The translations under genes were made by a program, and so were the position numbers. The notes beneath the pieces were generated by a model, which had not been told where the DNA came from, did no database searches, and worked only from the letters and a program-made list of their open reading frames with translations. This document shows positions 31,027 to 41,206 of a stretch of 64,000 bases of DNA, piece after piece. This stretch comes from Bacillus vallismortis (lineage in GTDB: Bacteria > Bacillota > Bacilli > Bacillales > Bacillaceae), in assembly GCF_004116955.1 (NCBI RefSeq), contig NZ_CP026362.1:598501-662500 (forward strand), in the 5' to 3' direction. Position 1 is the first letter of the stretch; each line of letters begins with the position of its first letter.

Positions 31027-31965
31027 ATGGGAAATACTCGTAAAAAAGTTTCTGTTATCGGAGCAGGTTTTACCGGAGCGACAACCGCATTTTTAATCGC
31101 TCAAAAAGAGTTGGCAGACGTTGTTCTTGTTGATATTCCGCAATTGGAGAACCCGACAAAGGGAAAAGCGCTTGATATGCTTGAAGCAAGCCCGGTTCAA
31201 GGCTTTGACGCGAAAATTACGGGAACATCCAATTATGAGGATACAGCGGGTTCTGACATTGTTGTCATTACAGCCGGTATCGCAAGAAAACCTGGTATGA
31301 GCAGAGATGATCTAGTCTCTACAAACGAAAAAATTATGAGAAGCGTTACACGAGAAATCGTGAAATATTCTCCTGAGTCTATCATTGTGGTGCTGACAAA
31401 TCCTGTTGATGCAATGACATACGCGGTGTACAAAGAATCAGGCTTCCCTAAAGAGCGCGTCATCGGCCAGTCCGGCGTGCTTGATACGGCAAGATTCAGA
31501 ACATTTGTGGCAGAAGAATTAAACCTGTCAGTCAAAGATGTGACTGGTTTCGTTCTTGGCGGACACGGTGATGATATGGTGCCGCTTGTGCGTTATTCTT
31601 ATGCCGGCGGTATCCCGCTTGAAACACTGATTCCGAAAGAACGGATTGACGCCATTGTGGAGCGCACAAGAAAAGGCGGAGGCGAAATCGTGAATCTTCT
31701 TGGAAACGGAAGCGCGTACTATGCGCCTGCGGCTTCTCTGTCAGAAATGGTCGAAGCGATCCTGAAAGATCAGCGCCGCGTCCTTCCTACAATTGCTTAT
31801 CTTGAAGGAGAATATGGCTATGAAGGCATCTACCTTGGTGTTCCAACCATTGTAGGCGGCAATGGTCTTGAGCAAATCATTGAACTTGAACTGACTGACT
31901 ATGAAAGAGCACAGCTGAATCAATCAGTTGAATCTGTCAAAAATGTCATGAAAGTATTATCTTAA
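31027..31965 (+). CDS. mdh: Malate dehydrogenase
   Basis: NAD-dependent oxidation of malate to oxaloacetate, 312 residues, of the LDH-like MDH group found in Bacillus. The nucleotide-binding [10 protein letters not shown] is at residue 12, the substrate Arg loop [12 protein letters not shown] near residue 80 and the catalytic histidine in [10 protein letters not shown] near residue 180. It is the last gene of citZ-icd-mdh, closed by a long terminator. Confidence 0.97.
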   Translation: MGNTRKKVSVIGAGFTGATTAFLIAQKELADVVLVDIPQLENPTKGKALDMLEASPVQGFDAKITGTSNYEDTAGSDIVVITAGIARKPGMSRDDLVSTNEKIMRSVTREIVKYSPESIIVVLTNPVDAMTYAVYKESGFPKERVIGQSGVLDTARFRTFVAEELNLSVKDVTGFVLGGHGDDMVPLVRYSYAGGIPLETLIPKERIDAIVERTRKGGGEIVNLLGNGSAYYAPAASLSEMVEAILKDQRRVLPTIAYLEGEYGYEGIYLGVPTIVGGNGLEQIIELELTDYERAQLNQSVESVKNVMKVLS

Positions 31966-31969
31966 TAAA

Positions 31970-32009
31970 AAGAGAGAAAGGCTTGCTTACTAGAAGCCTT
32001 TCTCTTTTT
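31970..32009 (+). terminator. Terminator after mdh
   Basis: AAGAGAGAAAGGCTT pairs with AAGCCTTTCTCTT and runs into TTTT; a stem of 13 bp or more. Confidence 0.93.
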
Positions 32010-32017
32010 GTTAGGAT

Positions 32018-32031
32018 TGTAAGCGTTATCA
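32018..32031 (+). promoter_or_regulatory. cre site upstream of phoP
   Basis: TGTAAGCGTTATCA is a perfect CcpA cre and identical to the strong ackA site. It lies 147 bases before the phoP start. CcpA-dependent repression of a phoPR promoter has been reported in B. subtilis, which fits. Confidence 0.85.
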
Positions 32032-32177
32032 TTAATATCTTTAATTGGTTTAAAAATGATATAAAAGGCGAATTGCCGGAATATCCTGCTTTCGCTAAAA
32101 TAAAATCATGAAACATGTTAAGATGACATAAAATAGAGAAATAGGATGTCGGGGAATTATAATACTGGAGGCACAGC

Positions 32178-32900
32178 ATGAACAAGAAAATTTTAGTTGT
32201 GGATGATGAAGAATCTATTGTTACTCTTTTACAGTACAATTTGGAACGGTCAGGCTATGATGTCATTACCGCCTCGGATGGGGAAGAAGCACTAAAAAGA
32301 GCGGAAACAGAGAAGCCCGATTTGATTGTGCTGGATGTGATGCTTCCAAAACTGGACGGAATCGAAGTATGCAAGCAGCTGAGACAGCAAAAACTGATGT
32401 TTCCGATTTTAATGCTGACAGCGAAGGATGAGGAATTCGACAAAGTATTAGGGCTTGAGCTCGGTGCTGATGATTATATGACCAAGCCGTTCAGTCCAAG
32501 GGAAGTGAATGCAAGAGTCAAAGCGATTTTAAGGCGTTCCGAAATGGCTGCGCCCTCTAGTGAATTTAAGAACGATGAAATAGAAGGTCAGATTACGATT
32601 GGCGATCTGAAAATTCTGCCTGATCATTATGAAGCATACTTTAAAGACAATCAGCTTGAGCTGACACCGAAAGAATTCGAACTGCTGCTCTATTTGGGCA
32701 GACATAAAGGCAGAGTGCTGACGAGAGATCTTCTGCTGAGCGCTGTCTGGAATTACGATTTTGCCGGAGATACGAGAATTGTTGATGTTCATATCAGCCA
32801 TCTCCGCGACAAAATTGAAAGCAATACAAAAAAACCGATCTATATCAAAACGATCAGGGGATTGGGGTATAAATTGGAGGAGCCAAAAATGAATGAATAA
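32178..32900 (+). CDS. phoP: Phosphate response regulator PhoP
   Basis: OmpR-type response regulator of 240 residues that controls the phosphate starvation regulon (alkaline phosphatases, teichuronic acid synthesis, pst). The receiver domain carries the phosphoacceptor Asp53 in VLDVMLP and the conserved Lys in TKPFSPRE near residue 102. The C-terminal winged helix (residues 135-235) contains LTPKEFELL. It overlaps phoR by 8 bases, so the pair is translationally coupled. Confidence 0.97.
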   Translation: MNKKILVVDDEESIVTLLQYNLERSGYDVITASDGEEALKRAETEKPDLIVLDVMLPKLDGIEVCKQLRQQKLMFPILMLTAKDEEFDKVLGLELGADDYMTKPFSPREVNARVKAILRRSEMAAPSSEFKNDEIEGQITIGDLKILPDHYEAYFKDNQLELTPKEFELLLYLGRHKGRVLTRDLLLSAVWNYDFAGDTRIVDVHISHLRDKIESNTKKPIYIKTIRGLGYKLEEPKMNE

Positions 32901-34632
32901 ATACCGTGTGCGCCTTTTTTCTGTACTCGTTGTCTGTATGATTCTGGTGTTTATTGTCCTCGGGCTGTTTTTGCAGCAGCTCTTTGAAACATCTGGCCAA
33001 AGGAAAGCAGCGGAACACATTGAAAAAGAAGCCAAATACATGGCTTCGCTTCTTGATGCCGGCAACCTGAATCATCAAGAAAATAAGAAAATCATTAAAG
33101 ATGCAGGCGGCGCGCTCGATGTGAGCGCATCCGTTATCGATACAGACGGCAAGGTGCTGTACGGATCAAATGGGAGAGCGGCAGATTCACAAAAGGTGCA
33201 GGCGCTTGTTTCTGGCCATGAGGGTGTCCTATCAAAAGCGGATAACAAACTTTATTACGGAATTTCGCTTAGAAGCGAAGGGGAAAAAACAGGATATGTG
33301 CTGCTTTCTGCCTCTGAAAAAAGCTACGGCTTAAAAGGCGAAATGTGGGGGATGCTGACGGCCAGTCTTTGTACCGCATTTATCGTCATTGTTTATTTTT
33401 ATTCCAGCATGACCTCACGTTACAAAAGATCAATTGAGGCAGCGACAAACGTAGCAACAGAGCTGTCCAAGGGGAACTACGATGCCAGGACGTACGGCGG
33501 CTATATCAGGCGCTCAGATAAGCTCGGCCGCGCAATGAACAGCCTTGCCGTTAATCTGATGGAAATGACGAGAACGCAAGAAATGCAGCGAGACCGGCTG
33601 CTGACAGTCATTGAAAATATCGGCTCGGGGCTGATTATGATTGATGGAAGAGGCTTTATCAATCTCGTGAACAGGTCTTACGCCAAGCAATTTCATATCA
33701 ATCCAAATCAAATGCTGCGCCGTCTTTATCATGATGCGTTTGAACATGAAGAAGTGATCCAGCTTGTCGAAGACATTTTTATGACGGAGACAAAGAAATG
33801 CAAGCTGTTAAGGCTACCGATCAAAATTGAACGGCGTTATTTTGAGGTGGATGGCGTTCCGATTATGGGGCCGGACGATGAATGGAAAGGAATTGTGCTT
33901 GTTTTCCATGACATGACGGAGACGAAGAAGTTAGAGCAGATGAGAAAGGATTTTGTGGCCAATGTTTCTCATGAGCTGAAAACGCCGATTACGTCTATTA
34001 AAGGGTTTACGGAGACGTTATTGGACGGGGCGATGGAGGACAAAGAAGCACTTTCTGAGTTTCTCTCTATTATTCTAAAGGAAAGCGAAAGGCTTCAGTC
34101 TTTGGTTCAGGATCTGCTCGATCTCTCAAAAATCGAGCAGCAAAATTTCACGCTCAGCATTGAAAGGTTTGAGCCAGCCAAAATGCTTAGTGAGATTGAA
34201 ACGCTTCTTAAGCATAAGGCTGATGAGAAAGGCATCTTCTTACAACTGAACGTCCTGAAAGACCCGCTTTATGTATCGGGTGACCCGCACAGGCTGAAAC
34301 AGGTCTTCCTTAATCTCGTAAACAATGCGTTAACCTACACGCCTGAGGGAGGCTCTGTAGCGATCAATGTGAAGCCCAGAGAAAACGACATTCAAATTGA
34401 AGTTGCCGATTCCGGAATCGGCATTCAGAAAGAAGAAATTCCGCGCATTTTCGAACGTTTTTACCGTGTAGATAAAGACAGAAGCAGGAATTCAGGCGGA
34501 ACCGGTCTGGGTCTTGCGATCGTCAAGCATTTAATAGAGGCTCATGGAGGGAAAATCGATGTCACAAGCGAGCCTGGAAGGGGAACAGTCTTTACCGTGA
34601 CGCTGAAACGTGCTGCTGAAACGTCCGCCTAA
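32893..34632 (+). CDS. phoR: Phosphate sensor histidine kinase PhoR
   Basis: Membrane kinase of 579 residues paired with PhoP. Order: membrane segment (about residues 8-28), extracytoplasmic PAS-like domain (30-145), second membrane segment (150-172), HAMP, cytoplasmic PAS, then the dimerisation domain with the phosphorylated histidine in NVSHELKTP near residue 360, and an ATPase domain with GTGLGLAI near residue 540. In B. subtilis it responds to wall teichoic acid intermediates. Confidence 0.96.
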   Translation: MNKYRVRLFSVLVVCMILVFIVLGLFLQQLFETSGQRKAAEHIEKEAKYMASLLDAGNLNHQENKKIIKDAGGALDVSASVIDTDGKVLYGSNGRAADSQKVQALVSGHEGVLSKADNKLYYGISLRSEGEKTGYVLLSASEKSYGLKGEMWGMLTASLCTAFIVIVYFYSSMTSRYKRSIEAATNVATELSKGNYDARTYGGYIRRSDKLGRAMNSLAVNLMEMTRTQEMQRDRLLTVIENIGSGLIMIDGRGFINLVNRSYAKQFHINPNQMLRRLYHDAFEHEEVIQLVEDIFMTETKKCKLLRLPIKIERRYFEVDGVPIMGPDDEWKGIVLVFHDMTETKKLEQMRKDFVANVSHELKTPITSIKGFTETLLDGAMEDKEALSEFLSIILKESERLQSLVQDLLDLSKIEQQNFTLSIERFEPAKMLSEIETLLKHKADEKGIFLQLNVLKDPLYVSGDPHRLKQVFLNLVNNALTYTPEGGSVAINVKPRENDIQIEVADSGIGIQKEEIPRIFERFYRVDKDRSRNSGGTGLGLAIVKHLIEAHGGKIDVTSEPGRGTVFTVTLKRAAETSA

Positions 34633-34722
34633 TGTTTACAAAGGTTTAACAATATCTTCATGCACTGTTAAACCTATGCTGGTAGGATGTAGTAGAACCC
34701 CTTCATCCAAGGAGCCAATTTT

Positions 34723-34758
34723 GACGGCGGGAACCTTTTTGTGTTCCCGTCCTTTTTT
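34723..34758 (+). terminator. Terminator after phoR
   Basis: GACGG-GGGAAC pairs with GTTCCCGTC, followed by a run of T. It lies between phoR and polA. Confidence 0.85.
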
Positions 34759-34873
34759 GTGTCTTCTCGCAGTTCACGGATTTTCCTTTCAAATTGAACT
34801 TTGTTAAAATAAGAGGAGCTAATGACTATGTAAGAGATGAACGGAAGCCTGAGGCTTCTTAGGAGGATATTGA

Positions 34874-37516
34874 ATGACGGAACGAAAAAAATTAGTGCTT
34901 GTAGACGGAAACAGTTTGGCTTACCGGGCGTTTTTTGCCTTGCCGCTGTTAAGCAATGATAAAGGTGTTCATACGAATGCCGTATACGGCTTTGCGATGA
35001 TTTTGATGAAGATGCTTGAGGACGAAAAACCGACGCACATGCTGGTTGCATTTGATGCCGGGAAAACAACATTTCGCCACGGCACATTTAAAGAATATAA
35101 AGGCGGCAGACAGAAAACCCCGCCTGAGCTTTCCGAACAAATGCCGTTTATCCGCGAGCTGCTGGATGCGTATCAGATCAGCCGCTACGAACTGGAGCAA
35201 TACGAGGCCGATGATATTATCGGCACACTTGCCAAATCGGCTGAAAAAGACGGATTTGAAGTAAAGGTTTTCTCAGGAGATAAGGATTTAACTCAGTTGG
35301 CAACAGATCAAACGACAGTTGCCATTACGAGAAAAGGAATTACCGATGTTGAGTTTTACACACCGGAGCACGTCAAAGAGAAGTACGGGCTGACGCCAGA
35401 GCAAATCATTGACATGAAAGGCCTGATGGGCGATTCCTCGGATAATATCCCGGGTGTGCCCGGCGTAGGAGAAAAGACAGCCATTAAGCTTCTAAAACAG
35501 TTCGCCTCCGTTGAAAAACTGCTGGAGTCTATTGACGAGGTGAGCGGGAAGAAATTGAAGGAAAAGCTTGAGGAGTTTAAGGATCAGGCATTGATGAGCA
35601 AGGAGCTTGCAACAATCATGACGGATGCGCCGATTGAGGTATCCGTTTCCGGGCTGGAATATCAAGGTTTTCACCGTGAACAGGTCATTTCCATCTTTAA
35701 AGATCTTGGATTCAACACGCTTCTTGAACGTCTTGGTGAAGATAGTGTAGAAGCGGAGCAGGAACAGGCGTTAGAAGAAATAAATGTCAATACCGTCACA
35801 GGCGTGACAAGCGGTATGTTGGTTTCTCCATCCGCTTTTGTCGTTGAACAGATTGGCGATAATTATCATGAAGAGCCGATTCTCGGATTTTCAATCGTAA
35901 ATGAAACAGGATCTTATTTTATTCCGAAAGACATTGCTGTAGACTCTGAAGTTTTTAAGGAATGGGTGGAGGATGACAAGCAGAAGAAATGGGTCTTCGA
36001 CAGCAAGCGGGCTGTCGTCGCTTTGCGCTGGCAGGGCATTGAGCTAAAAGGGGCGGAGTTTGATGCGCTTCTTGCTGCTTATATCATCAATCCGGCCAAT
36101 TCATATGACGACGTTGCCAGTGTGGCGAAGGATTACGGCTTGCATCTCGTTTCAAGTGACGAATCAGTTTACGGCAAAGGAGCAAAACGCGCGGTGCCGC
36201 CAGAAAATGAACTGTCTGAGCACCTTGTCCGAAAAGCGTTAGCGATTCAAGCCCTCCGTGAAAAGCTCGTTCAGGAGCTGGAGAACAACGATCAGCTTGA
36301 ACTGTTTGAAGATCTTGAAATGCCGCTTGCGCTGATTCTCGGCGAAATGGAATCAACGGGCGTCAAGGTCGATGTTGACCGTTTAAAACGGATGGGTGAA
36401 GAACTGGGCGCGAAGCTGAAGGAATATGAAGAAAAAATCCATGAGATTGCGGGAGAGCCGTTTAACATCAATTCTCCGAAACAGCTTGGCGTCATCTTGT
36501 TTGAAAAAATCGGCCTGCCAGTCGTGAAAAAAACAAAAACAGGTTATTCAACGTCTGCCGATGTTCTTGAAAAGCTGGCTGACAAGCATGACATTGTCGA
36601 CTATATTTTGCAATACAGACAAATTGGCAAGCTTCAATCAACATATATTGAAGGGCTCTTAAAGGTGACGAGACAGGATTCACACAAGGTGCACACACGT
36701 TTTAACCAGGCTTTAACGCAAACAGGCCGTCTCAGCTCGACTGATCCGAATCTGCAAAACATTCCGATCAGGCTTGAAGAAGGGCGCAAAATCCGCCAAG
36801 CTTTTGTTCCGTCTGAAAACGATTGGCTCATTTTTGCAGCCGATTACTCGCAAATCGAGCTGCGGGTGCTTGCCCATATTTCTAAGGATGAAAATCTAAT
36901 CGAAGCTTTTACAAATGATATGGATATTCATACGAAAACGGCAATGGATGTGTTCCATGTTGCCGAGGATGAAGTGACATCTGCGATGAGACGCCAGGCG
37001 AAAGCGGTCAACTTTGGCATTGTGTACGGCATCAGCGATTACGGGTTGTCACAGAACCTCGGTATTACCCGGAAGGAAGCCGGCGCATTCATTGACCGCT
37101 ATTTGGAAAGCTTCCAAGGCGTAAAAGCGTACATGGAAGATTCAGTTCAGGACGCGAAGCAAAAAGGATACGTGACAACGCTTATGCATCGCCGCCGCTA
37201 CATTCCTGAGCTGACGAGCCGAAACTTTAATATCCGCAGTTTTGCGGAGCGGACGGCAATGAACACGCCGATTCAAGGAAGCGCCGCTGATATCATCAAA
37301 AAAGCCATGATTGATATGGCTGCCAAGCTAAAAGAAAAACAGCTGAAAGCAAGACTGCTGCTTCAAGTGCACGATGAATTGATTTTTGAAGCGCCGCAGG
37401 AAGAAATTGAAATTCTTGAAAAGCTTGTTCCTGAAGTGATGGAGCATGCGCTTGCATTAGATGTGCCGTTAAAGGTGGACTTTTCCTCAGGCCCATCTTG
37501 GTATGATGCGAAATAA
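34874..37516 (+). CDS. polA: DNA polymerase I
   Basis: Repair and Okazaki-processing polymerase of 880 residues. The N-terminal 5'-3' exonuclease (about residues 1-290) has LVDGNSLAYRAFFA at residue 9 and GDSSDNIPGVPGVGEKTA near residue 190. The middle exonuclease-like domain (about 310-470) lacks the usual acidic catalytic residues, as in other Bacillus enzymes, so no proofreading is expected. The polymerase domain shows motif A DYSQIELRVLAH near 655, motif B near 705 and motif C QVHDELIFE near 830. Confidence 0.97.
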   Translation: MTERKKLVLVDGNSLAYRAFFALPLLSNDKGVHTNAVYGFAMILMKMLEDEKPTHMLVAFDAGKTTFRHGTFKEYKGGRQKTPPELSEQMPFIRELLDAYQISRYELEQYEADDIIGTLAKSAEKDGFEVKVFSGDKDLTQLATDQTTVAITRKGITDVEFYTPEHVKEKYGLTPEQIIDMKGLMGDSSDNIPGVPGVGEKTAIKLLKQFASVEKLLESIDEVSGKKLKEKLEEFKDQALMSKELATIMTDAPIEVSVSGLEYQGFHREQVISIFKDLGFNTLLERLGEDSVEAEQEQALEEINVNTVTGVTSGMLVSPSAFVVEQIGDNYHEEPILGFSIVNETGSYFIPKDIAVDSEVFKEWVEDDKQKKWVFDSKRAVVALRWQGIELKGAEFDALLAAYIINPANSYDDVASVAKDYGLHLVSSDESVYGKGAKRAVPPENELSEHLVRKALAIQALREKLVQELENNDQLELFEDLEMPLALILGEMESTGVKVDVDRLKRMGEELGAKLKEYEEKIHEIAGEPFNINSPKQLGVILFEKIGLPVVKKTKTGYSTSADVLEKLADKHDIVDYILQYRQIGKLQSTYIEGLLKVTRQDSHKVHTRFNQALTQTGRLSSTDPNLQNIPIRLEEGRKIRQAFVPSENDWLIFAADYSQIELRVLAHISKDENLIEAFTNDMDIHTKTAMDVFHVAEDEVTSAMRRQAKAVNFGIVYGISDYGLSQNLGITRKEAGAFIDRYLESFQGVKAYMEDSVQDAKQKGYVTTLMHRRRYIPELTSRNFNIRSFAERTAMNTPIQGSAADIIKKAMIDMAAKLKEKQLKARLLLQVHDELIFEAPQEEIEILEKLVPEVMEHALALDVPLKVDFSSGPSWYDAK

Positions 37517-37538
37517 ACAGAGATAGGAAGTGATGGAT

Positions 37539-38366
37539 GTGCCGGAATTACCAGAGGTTGAAACGGTCCGGCGCACTCTGACCGGGCTTGTAAAGGGAAA
37601 AACAATCAAATCGGTAGAGATCAGATGGCCGAATATCATCAAACGGCCTGCCGAACCGGAGGAATTTGCGCGAAATCTAGCAGGAGAAACGATACAGTCT
37701 ATCGGAAGACGGGGAAAGTTTTTGCTGTTTCATTTAAATCATTATGTCATGGTTTCCCACCTTCGAATGGAAGGGAAATACGGGCTTCATCAAGCGGAGG
37801 CGCCGGACGATAAACACGTGCATGTCATATTCACGATGACAGACGGAACCCAGCTTCGTTACAGGGATGTGCGGAAGTTTGGAACCATGCATTTATTTAA
37901 ACCGGGAGAGGAAGCGGGTGAGCTCCCGCTTTCTCAGTTAGGGCCGGAGCCAGACGCAGAAGAATTTACGAGTGTGTATTTGAAAGAGCGGCTTGCCAAA
38001 ACAAACCGCGCTGTCAAAACCGCTCTTCTGGATCAGAAAACGGTTGTCGGACTTGGGAACATTTATGTGGATGAGGCTCTTTTTAGAGCGGGTGTCCATC
38101 CCGAGACGAAAGCAAATGCGTTATCTGGAAAAACAATTGAAACGCTTCACGCTGAAATCAAAAACACCTTGCAGGAGGCGATTGACGCGGGCGGCAGCAC
38201 AGTCCGCTCGTATATCAACTCCCAAGGGGAAATCGGAATGTTTCAGCTGCAGCATTTTGTGTACGGAAAAAAAGACGAACCTTGCAAAAATTGCGGAACG
38301 ATGATCTCAAAAATTGTCGTCGGAGGCAGGGGCACGCATTTTTGCGCGAAATGCCAGAAAAAGTAG
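37539..38366 (+). CDS. mutM: Formamidopyrimidine-DNA glycosylase
   Basis: Base excision repair enzyme that removes 8-oxoguanine and cleaves the abasic site. It starts with GTG at 37539 so that, after Met removal, the catalytic N-terminal proline of PELPEVETV is exposed; the two upstream in-frame codons would bury it. The 275 residues end with a zinc finger (CKNC near residue 248 and CAKC near residue 268). It lies 22 bases after polA and is probably co-transcribed. Confidence 0.96.
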   Translation: MPELPEVETVRRTLTGLVKGKTIKSVEIRWPNIIKRPAEPEEFARNLAGETIQSIGRRGKFLLFHLNHYVMVSHLRMEGKYGLHQAEAPDDKHVHVIFTMTDGTQLRYRDVRKFGTMHLFKPGEEAGELPLSQLGPEPDAEEFTSVYLKERLAKTNRAVKTALLDQKTVVGLGNIYVDEALFRAGVHPETKANALSGKTIETLHAEIKNTLQEAIDAGGSTVRSYINSQGEIGMFQLQHFVYGKKDEPCKNCGTMISKIVVGGRGTHFCAKCQKK

Positions 38367-38535
38367 CATAAAGCTTCTTTGTCCAAGCTGTCAGTGCATA
38401 TATCAGTAACTCTGTACGAGTAGGAATTGCCATTTTTGAAACACGGATTTTTCACTTTGCCATATACATGATTGTGATGAATCCCGGGCATTTCACATCT
38501 GATATAAGAGCACCAACAGAAAGGAAGAAACGGCT

Positions 38536-39168
38536 ATGCAAATGGTTTCTATACTGCTGCTGGCGTTGGCTGTCAGCTTGGACAGTTTTTCGGTCGGATT
38601 TACGTACGGATTGAGAAAAATGAAAATACCGTTTAAAGCGATTTTGGTTATCGCCTGCTGTTCCGGTGCTGTCATGTTTATATCCATGCTGATCGGAAGC
38701 TTTCTCACAAAGTTTTTTCCTGTATATGTAACGGAGAAGCTTGGCGGGTTGATATTGATCGGAATCGGTGCGTGGGTTCTGTATCAATTTTTCAAGCCGG
38801 CAAAAGACAAAGAATACTTATTGCATGAGAAAACGCTGCTCAATTTAGAGGTTCGGTCTTTAGGGATTGTAATTCATATTTTGAGAAAACCTATGAGTGC
38901 GGATATTGACAAATCGGGTGTGATTACTGGAATTGAGGCGGTCTTATTGGGATTTGCCTTATCGATTGATGCCTTCGGAGCAGGGATAGGGGCAGCCATT
39001 CTCGGTTTTTCACCAATTGTGATGAGCATCGCCGTGGCGATCATGAGCTCGCTGTTTGTATCAATCGGAATCAACGCCGGCCATTTTCTGTCTAAGTGGA
39101 AATGGATCGATAAAATGGCGTTTTTGCCGGGGCTTCTGCTGATCACGATCGGGCTTTGGAAAATGTAA
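38536..39168 (+). CDS. ytaF: MntP-like sporulation membrane protein YtaF
   Basis: A 210-residue integral membrane protein with six hydrophobic segments. The two-fold repeat SLDSFSVGF at residue 14 and SIDAFGAGI near residue 142, with an acidic residue inside the membrane, is the hallmark of the MntP/LysE-like metal exporters. It is annotated as a sporulation protein in B. subtilis. The substrate is unproven. It is followed by coaE 15 bases on. Confidence 0.9.
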   Translation: MQMVSILLLALAVSLDSFSVGFTYGLRKMKIPFKAILVIACCSGAVMFISMLIGSFLTKFFPVYVTEKLGGLILIGIGAWVLYQFFKPAKDKEYLLHEKTLLNLEVRSLGIVIHILRKPMSADIDKSGVITGIEAVLLGFALSIDAFGAGIGAAILGFSPIVMSIAVAIMSSLFVSIGINAGHFLSKWKWIDKMAFLPGLLLITIGLWKM

Positions 39169-39183
39169 AAAGGAGTGGATCTC

Positions 39184-39777
39184 TTGACCTTAGTCATTGG
39201 TTTAACGGGAGGAATAGCTAGCGGCAAAAGCACGGTTGCCAATATGCTGATTGATAAAGGGATTACAGTTATTGATGCAGATATCATTGCAAAACAAGCG
39301 GTAGAAAAAGGGATGCCGGCCTACCGGCAAATCATTGACGAATTTGGTGAAGACATACTGCTCCCAAACGGTGATATAGATCGGAAAAAGCTAGGGGCGC
39401 TGGTATTTACAAATGAACAAAAGCGTCTCGCCTTAAATGCGATTGTTCATCCCGCAGTCAGGCAGGAAATGCTCAAGCGCCGTGATGAAGCCATCGCGAA
39501 CCGGGAGGCATTTGTTGTATTGGATATCCCGCTTTTGTTCGAAAGCAAATTGGAATCTTTAGTTGATAAAATTATTGTGGTCAGTGTGACAAAAGAGCTT
39601 CAGCTCGAGCGTCTGATGAAGCGCAATCAGCTGACGGAAGAAGAAGCAGTCAGCCGTATCCGCTCTCAAATGCCCTTAGAGGAAAAAACAGCGAGAGCAG
39701 ATCGAGTCATCGATAACAGCGGCACGCTTGAAGAGACCAGAAGGCAGCTTGATGAAATCATCAGCAGCTGGGCATAA
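39184..39777 (+). CDS. coaE: Dephospho-CoA kinase
   Basis: Final step of coenzyme A synthesis: phosphorylates dephospho-CoA. The 197-residue P-loop kinase has [12 protein letters not shown] at residue 6. The TTG start at 39184 follows AGGAGTGGA and matches the usual N terminus; an ATG three codons earlier overlaps the binding site. Confidence 0.95.
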   Translation: MTLVIGLTGGIASGKSTVANMLIDKGITVIDADIIAKQAVEKGMPAYRQIIDEFGEDILLPNGDIDRKKLGALVFTNEQKRLALNAIVHPAVRQEMLKRRDEAIANREAFVVLDIPLLFESKLESLVDKIIVVSVTKELQLERLMKRNQLTEEEAVSRIRSQMPLEEKTARADRVIDNSGTLEETRRQLDEIISSWA

Positions 39778-39788
39778 TACAAAACCCC

Positions 39789-40064
39789 CGTTTAATACGG
39801 ACAGTGTTTCAGCATGTCGACAAACCCTCGCATTCGTTGTCAGGCCTAGGCGTCGGTGCTCACGAAAGACGAAAGGAACGGCGGCTAAATGCTTAGGCGT
39901 CCTGCCTAAACGCCGCCGTCATCACATCCTGTGAAAGTCTGCTCCGATGCTCGGCCTTCCTGGACTTCAAGGTTCAATCACGCTGAATAGATGACAAAAT
40001 CCTAAAAACGAAAACCGTTTTAGGACTTTGTCAACAATCTGAACACCGTTCAATACAAACGGTG
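39789..40064. repeat. Palindromic repeat-like element with imperfect terminal inverted repeats
   Basis: A non-coding block of about 276 bases. Its ends (about 39789-39826 and 40027-40064) are imperfect inverted repeats of about 37 bases. Inside are further hairpins: TTAGGC / GCCTAA with GGCGG / CCGCC arms (about 39875-39920) and CCTAAAA / TTTTAGG (about 39999-40026). A terminator-like hairpin AACACCGTT / AACGGTGTT with T tract ends it. It resembles dispersed hairpin-rich repeats of the B. subtilis group; copy number was not checked. Confidence 0.6.
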
Positions 40065-40077
40065 TTTTTTGACATGA

Positions 40078-40500
40078 AAAATCAAAGTTTTCCAGATCAG
40101 GGCCAGCGCGCAGGTTTTCATTCAGCGCATCGATGCGATTCATGTCATCCTTGTTACTTCAAAGTCAAATACGCTGGCATTTTCTATTATGAGTGTTCCT
40201 TTGTTGATTTAGGAATCGTTATGATGCCATGCTGCGGATTTGTTATATCTTTGAGCAATGTCAGCCAGTACAGGGTGATCCAGGCAGCTGCACCTGCATG
40301 AAAGGTGACCAAGCTTCCATCTGGATGCCTTTTTTTTGCAGTATGTCATCAGCTCTTTTTATTTAAGGTGCGGGTGAAATTCCATTTGATTGATCATAGA
40401 TCAGAAGTGGCGGGAATGCTGCTTTTTTTGGCTGAAGTCATCATGTTCCTCCTTTGTATGATGTGTTGTATGATTGAAATTCTGCCGAGCAAGCTATATA
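40078..40500 (-). pseudogene. ytbE: Decayed aldo/keto reductase remnant (ytbE-like)
   Basis: Translating the minus strand in shifting frames gives consecutive pieces of an aldo/keto reductase C-terminal half: LMTSA-like and INQMEFHPHL, then GIQMEAWSPFMQ, then QHGIITIPKSTK, then IIENASVFDFE, and finally NRIDALNENLRAGPDLENFD, the typical family end. Stops and frameshifts separate the pieces. The N-terminal half and any neighbouring ytbD (efflux permease) gene are missing. In B. subtilis 168 intact ytbD-ytbE lie between coaE and ytcD. Confidence 0.85.
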
Positions 40501-40622
40501 AATAAAAAAGCAGATTCAAATCAGCCGGCAAATGTGATTATGAAACATATCGTTAGGAAAGAAAAGTACGTACTTTTAAGTGCTGTATTCACTTTTTGGT
40601 GCCTGTAAGGAGAATGGATTGT

Positions 40623-41002
40623 ATGGGGAAGGGGAAATATAACATTTCTGTTGAAGCGACTCTTGAAGTGATTGGCAGGAAGTGGAAATTCGTTATTTTA
40701 TGCCATCTGACGCACGGAAAAAAACACACGAGTGATGAAAGCGCCTGATGCCCAACATCACGCAAAAAAAGCTGACCCAGCAGCTGCGTGAGCTGGAAGT
40801 GGACGGCGTTATTAACCGGATCGTGTACAATCAGGTGCCTTCCAAAGTGGAGTACGAGCTCAGCGAATACGGCCGCAGCTTAGAAGGGATTTTAGATATG
40901 CTGTGTGATTGGGGGGCGAACCATATTAACAGAGTGTACGAGGATACATTTTCAGTGCTAGAAGAAAGTGTGCTCAATGATAAGTTGAGTCAGGAATCAT
41001 AA
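40623..41002 (+). pseudogene. ytcD: Frameshifted HxlR-family regulator (ytcD)
   Basis: An HxlR/MarR-like winged-helix regulator broken by a net loss of one base near 40731-40740. Frame one, from ATG 40623 after AAGGAG, codes for 41 residues including IGRKWKFVILCHLTHGKK and stops at 40748. The second frame, from ATG 40748, gives the 84-residue rest with the recognition helix and wing (QKKLTQQLRELE). Restoring one base gives 126 residues, the usual length. Stop and start overlap as TGATG, so the C-terminal piece could still be translated. Confidence 0.88.
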
Positions 41003-41010
41003 ACAATGGG

Positions 41011-41041
41011 GGCAGTCAGTGCGAAGCGCTGGCTGCTTTTT
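41011..41041 (+). terminator. Terminator after ytcD
   Basis: GCAGTCAGTGC pairs with GCGCTGGCTGC (11 bp, two G-U pairs) with a short loop and TTTTT. Confidence 0.85.
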
Positions 41042-41143
41042 GATTCTCAAACTAAATTTGTGTGCAAGAAAATATATCGTGCATCATAAATTAGCGTTGT
41101 AATCGTTGATTTTTATCAATATGTACTGGCGAATTCATTTTAA

Positions 41144-41154
41144 TGTGTTATACT
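41144..41154 (+). promoter_or_regulatory. CcpN operator over the -10 of gapB
   Basis: TGTGTTATACT fits the CcpN consensus TRTGHYATAYW at every position and contains the -10 hexamer TATACT. CcpN represses gapB and pckA under glycolytic conditions in B. subtilis. The -35 is not convincing by eye. Confidence 0.75.
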
Positions 41155-41206
41155 AATTAAAGATGATAACAAATTAGGATGGCATAATTGATAAGGGGTG
41201 TCCAAC

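Noticed and set aside
40062-40505. Two plus-strand open frames of 79 and 66 codons between coaE and ytcD
   Set aside because: They have no convincing start sites, and the opposite strand carries the aldo/keto reductase remnant that explains the sequence.
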